This document shows positions 61,674 through 64,000 of a DNA stretch of 64,000 bases, in pieces (position 1 is the stretch's first letter; the number at the start of each line of letters is the position of its first letter). This DNA comes from Paenibacillus_AB hodogayensis (GTDB lineage: Bacteria > Bacillota > Bacilli > Paenibacillales > NBRC-103111), in the NCBI RefSeq assembly GCF_039536325.1, contig NZ_BAAAYO010000006.1, forward strand, positions 744,001 to 808,000, read 5' to 3'. Under the pieces are notes generated by a model. It was not told where the DNA came from. It saw only the letters and a program-made list of their open reading frames with translations, and searched no databases. Both the position numbers and the translations under genes were made by a program.

Positions 61674-64000
61674 CTACAAAGCTTGAACGGATACTTTATG
61701 CTTGCCGCTTACGATCACGCCATGCGGAACGTCGAGCGGACGGCTTCCGTCCAGCTCGATCCTGCGGTCGTCCTCCAACAAATAAACGTTCATGTACAGC
61801 TTCTCGACGAACGAAATCGTGCGGATTGTCTTCAACAAGGCATAAAACACCGACGAATGAATCGTCTGCCCGATCTCCCAGCCCTTGCCGTCGAAATTGC
61901 CGGTCAGCGGGTCCAGAAACCGTTCCAGCTTGCGAATCGCCTCCAGCTCCGTAGGCAGCACATCGTCGAACCGCTCGACCTTGACGACGGCGGCGATCGA
62001 CACTTCCACGAATGCCGGCGGCACCGCGCGGATCGCCTCGGGCCAGGCGACGAGCCCGGAAGCCCGCTTCAGCAAATAGGACTCGACCTGCTTCTTCAGC
62101 TCGCCGAACGCCTGGATGCCGGCCCGTCCTTCCTTGGGCAGTACGACGAGCGTCATCGCCGACGGCTCGTATGTCATCCGCGCGTTCCGGTTCGCCATGC
62201 ATTTTACTTTGGCGATGTTCGGGTACGCTTCCCGCGCGAGCCATTCGAAATCCTCGGCCGTCACCGCCCTGCCGCGGTGCTTGAGCAGCTGCGGACCGCG
62301 GCGGATCGCCGAGTCCAGCGATTCCGGGTCGCATCCGCCTGCGGCCGGCTCGATGTTGGAGACGGAGCCGACGAAGGCGATCGAGTTTTGCAGCTGCACG
62401 ATCGTGCCCGTGTCCAGGTTGCCCTGCTTGCCTTGGGTGACCCGGTAAGAAACGCGAACCTTCTCCAGCCCCTCCCGCGACGGCTCCAGCCCGTGCACCC
62501 CGTCGCCGAAACGGATTTGGCCGAACGTGCGGTCTATCGTGTAATGGCGGGACTGGTCGTCGGAATCGGCCAGGCTTGCCGTCTCGGACCATTGGACCCA
62601 GACGCGCATGAGTTTGCCGTCGCTGTCGCGGATCGCCTCGTACACAGGAAAGCCCCGCTCGTCAAACGCGGCCAGATGCTCCTCGGACAGCCGCTCCGTC
62701 TCGTCCACCCACACTTCCTCGGACACGACGTTCCGGCCGGTCAAGGCATAGACGCCGTCGTCGAACTCGCGGAATTCCGGGAATTCCTCCGGAACGGTCT
62801 CCTGCTGGATCGCCTGCACGGTGTTGAGAAACAAGCCGTGAAAGCGGGGAAGCTGCGCGTCGGCGTTCGGATCGTCGTACCGGTCGTCGCGGTTCACCGC
62901 GCGAATCCAGTAGCCGCCGGTGCCGAATACCGTGTCGGGCGCGAAATCGCCCGGACCGACGAACTGCAGAGTGCCGCTTTCGGTCAAGCCCTTCGTTTCG
63001 TCCATCATTTTGAGCGGAGCCCACTCCGAGAAGCCGCCCTGCAGCGACGGAGTCCGCAAATACTCCCATTCCAGCCAAGGAGGCGCCTCCGCGCGCAGCC
63101 GCTGCGGTACGATCGACGCATAGATCGAGATCGGACCGCGCACGGGAGGGGCGTCAAAGCCGATATGCAGCGTCGGATGCCGAACCGGCAGCGGCGCGAA
63201 CGGCTCAAACCCGTTGCCCTCGACGCGGCATTGCCCGGTGCGGTCCTCGTACACCGTATTGTTGAAAGTGACGCACCGTTCGAGCGCGTACACCCGGTCG
63301 TCGAAGCCGTACGTCACTTTGACGTTCTCCAGCCAAGGGGATAAATAGATCGGCAGCGGCGCATAGGCGTTCTCAATCTGCAAAATGCGTCCGCGAATCC
63401 AGTAGTTCGCTTGACCGTTCACGTACACCGTCTCGAGGTCGTTCGGGCAGCGAAAGGCGATCCGCTTGGGGGCGCCTTCCGTGTCCGGCCGATAGAACAG
63501 CGTCTCCGCCTCCTTGCCGGCGTTCAGACGCACCCAAGCGCTGCCGTTCCAATATTCCCATACCACCTGAGTAATCGAGGCGCGCGGCAGCTCCTTCTTG
63601 TCGAACTGCGATTTTTTCATAATCAGCTTCCAGTTGACTTGCAGCTCGGGCTCCGGCAAAAACCGGTTCTCGATCGCCTTGAGCGTGAAATCGATATGAA
63701 CCCAGCCGTCCTTCTTCGTAAACGCTTCGCGGCTGGCCATATAGAACGTTCCGTAATGGACGAACTGATCGCCGAACGGGTAAAAGCCGCTTGGCTCTGC
63801 CTGGATATCGTTATAAAACATCAGATCCGGGTCCAGACCGCCTTGTCCCAGGCTATCGTCGTAGTCGGTCTTGAGCGCGATGCGGTCGAGCGCAACGCCG
63901 CCGTCGGCCAGCGATTTCCCGCCCGGCTCCGCCGGCTTTAGCCGGCATTGCAGCCAGCGGTCCGTCACTCCGTTCAGCTCGCGCTCGGCGATTTCGCCAA
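61674..64000 (-). CDS. Second baseplate J-type assembly protein (partial, N-terminus outside window)
   Basis: The open frame runs to the right edge (GEIAERELNGVTDRWLQCRL...), so the true start lies outside; GTG 63968 is probably internal because the coding-like sequence continues upstream. At least 775 residues. Contains QVVWEYWNGSAWVRL, YWIRGRILQIENAYAPLPIY, FGQIRFGDGVHGLEPSREGL and the J-like RAVTAEDFEWLAREAYPNIAKVKCM. The end is FYALLKTIRTISFVEKLYMNVYL. Paralogous to the next gene, in the manner of the Afp11/Afp12 pair. The rest of the system (sheath, tube, ATPase) is expected beyond the window. Confidence 0.88.
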   Translation of the reverse strand, partial: GEIAERELNGVTDRWLQCRLKPAEPGGKSLADGGVALDRIALKTDYDDSLGQGGLDPDLMFYNDIQAEPSGFYPFGDQFVHYGTFYMASREAFTKKDGWVHIDFTLKAIENRFLPEPELQVNWKLIMKKSQFDKKELPRASITQVVWEYWNGSAWVRLNAGKEAETLFYRPDTEGAPKRIAFRCPNDLETVYVNGQANYWIRGRILQIENAYAPLPIYLSPWLENVKVTYGFDDRVYALERCVTFNNTVYEDRTGQCRVEGNGFEPFAPLPVRHPTLHIGFDAPPVRGPISIYASIVPQRLRAEAPPWLEWEYLRTPSLQGGFSEWAPLKMMDETKGLTESGTLQFVGPGDFAPDTVFGTGGYWIRAVNRDDRYDDPNADAQLPRFHGLFLNTVQAIQQETVPEEFPEFREFDDGVYALTGRNVVSEEVWVDETERLSEEHLAAFDERGFPVYEAIRDSDGKLMRVWVQWSETASLADSDDQSRHYTIDRTFGQIRFGDGVHGLEPSREGLEKVRVSYRVTQGKQGNLDTGTIVQLQNSIAFVGSVSNIEPAAGGCDPESLDSAIRRGPQLLKHRGRAVTAEDFEWLAREAYPNIAKVKCMANRNARMTYEPSAMTLVVLPKEGRAGIQAFGELKKQVESYLLKRASGLVAWPEAIRAVPPAFVEVSIAAVVKVERFDDVLPTELEAIRKLERFLDPLTGNFDGKGWEIGQTIHSSVFYALLKTIRTISFVEKLYMNVYLLEDDRRIELDGSRPLDVPHGVIVSGKHKVSVQAL

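Noticed and set aside
1..64000. tRNA, rRNA, transposase or integrase genes
   Set aside because: None was recognised by eye. A covariance-model and profile search would be needed to exclude small RNAs and riboswitches.

Overview
The window looks like the chromosome of a high-GC, endospore-forming member of the Paenibacillaceae (Paenibacillus or a close relative). The grounds are a GerA-type spore germination operon, a YpdA-type bacillithiol-linked reductase, a yhbD-bactofilin operon laid out as in Bacillus, many GGAGG ribosome sites, frequent GTG/TTG starts and sugar-binding lipoproteins of the Paenibacillus type. This is inferred from gene content; no rRNA or tRNA gene was seen.

Layout. (1) 1-4318, minus: a sugar-binding lipoprotein and a very large secreted beta-helix protein that runs off the left edge. 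(2) 4538-7559, plus: lutABC, oxidation of L-lactate. (3) 7752-11877, minus: a germinant receptor operon (A, C, a small membrane protein, B). (4) 12030-17192, minus: an eight-gene sugar/sugar-acid operon (split UxaA-type dehydratase, two SDR dehydrogenases, a cyclase-family hydrolase, a DUF4177 protein, an RbsD-type mutarotase, an SGNH esterase). It has a good promoter with a LacI-type operator just downstream and a divergent LacI regulator. (5) 18526-21407: a histidine phosphatase, a DUF695/RraB-like protein and a Gfo/Idh/MocA oxidoreductase. (6) 21561-31228, minus: a second lipoprotein plus giant secreted enzyme pair (heparinase II/III-like), with a cre site, a 2-hydroxyacid dehydrogenase, and a regulator that fuses a GntR DNA-binding domain to a solute-binding-protein fold. 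(7) 31423-37323: ypdA, a fatty acid hydroxylase, yhbD and two bactofilins, a 14-helix MFS exporter and a small Paenibacillus-type protein.

(8) 37.7-64.0 kb is the most unusual part. Its right end holds baseplate and tail genes of a contractile injection system (two baseplate-J-type proteins, a tail protein I with an N-terminal propeller-like region, a fibre/baseplate-associated protein, a PAAR-like DUF4280 tip protein) and continues beyond the window. Interleaved with or next to these is a signalling and envelope set. It comprises a DUF4157 protein with 24-residue tandem repeats, a SpoIIE-type phosphatase, a STAS protein, an anti-sigma-type kinase, a transporter-HEAT-cNMP-binding fusion, a membrane class III cyclase that has lost its catalytic residues, a TolC-like coiled-coil protein with a copper-amine-oxidase-type C-terminus, a membrane protein with ten MORN-like repeats and a radical SAM/SPASM enzyme. 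A seven-copy, 123-bp tandem repeat array sits inside this set. The working idea is that this is an extracellular-type contractile injection system whose production or firing is tied to partner-switching and nucleotide sensing. The tail-like genes are well supported; the functional link to the signalling genes is inference from position.
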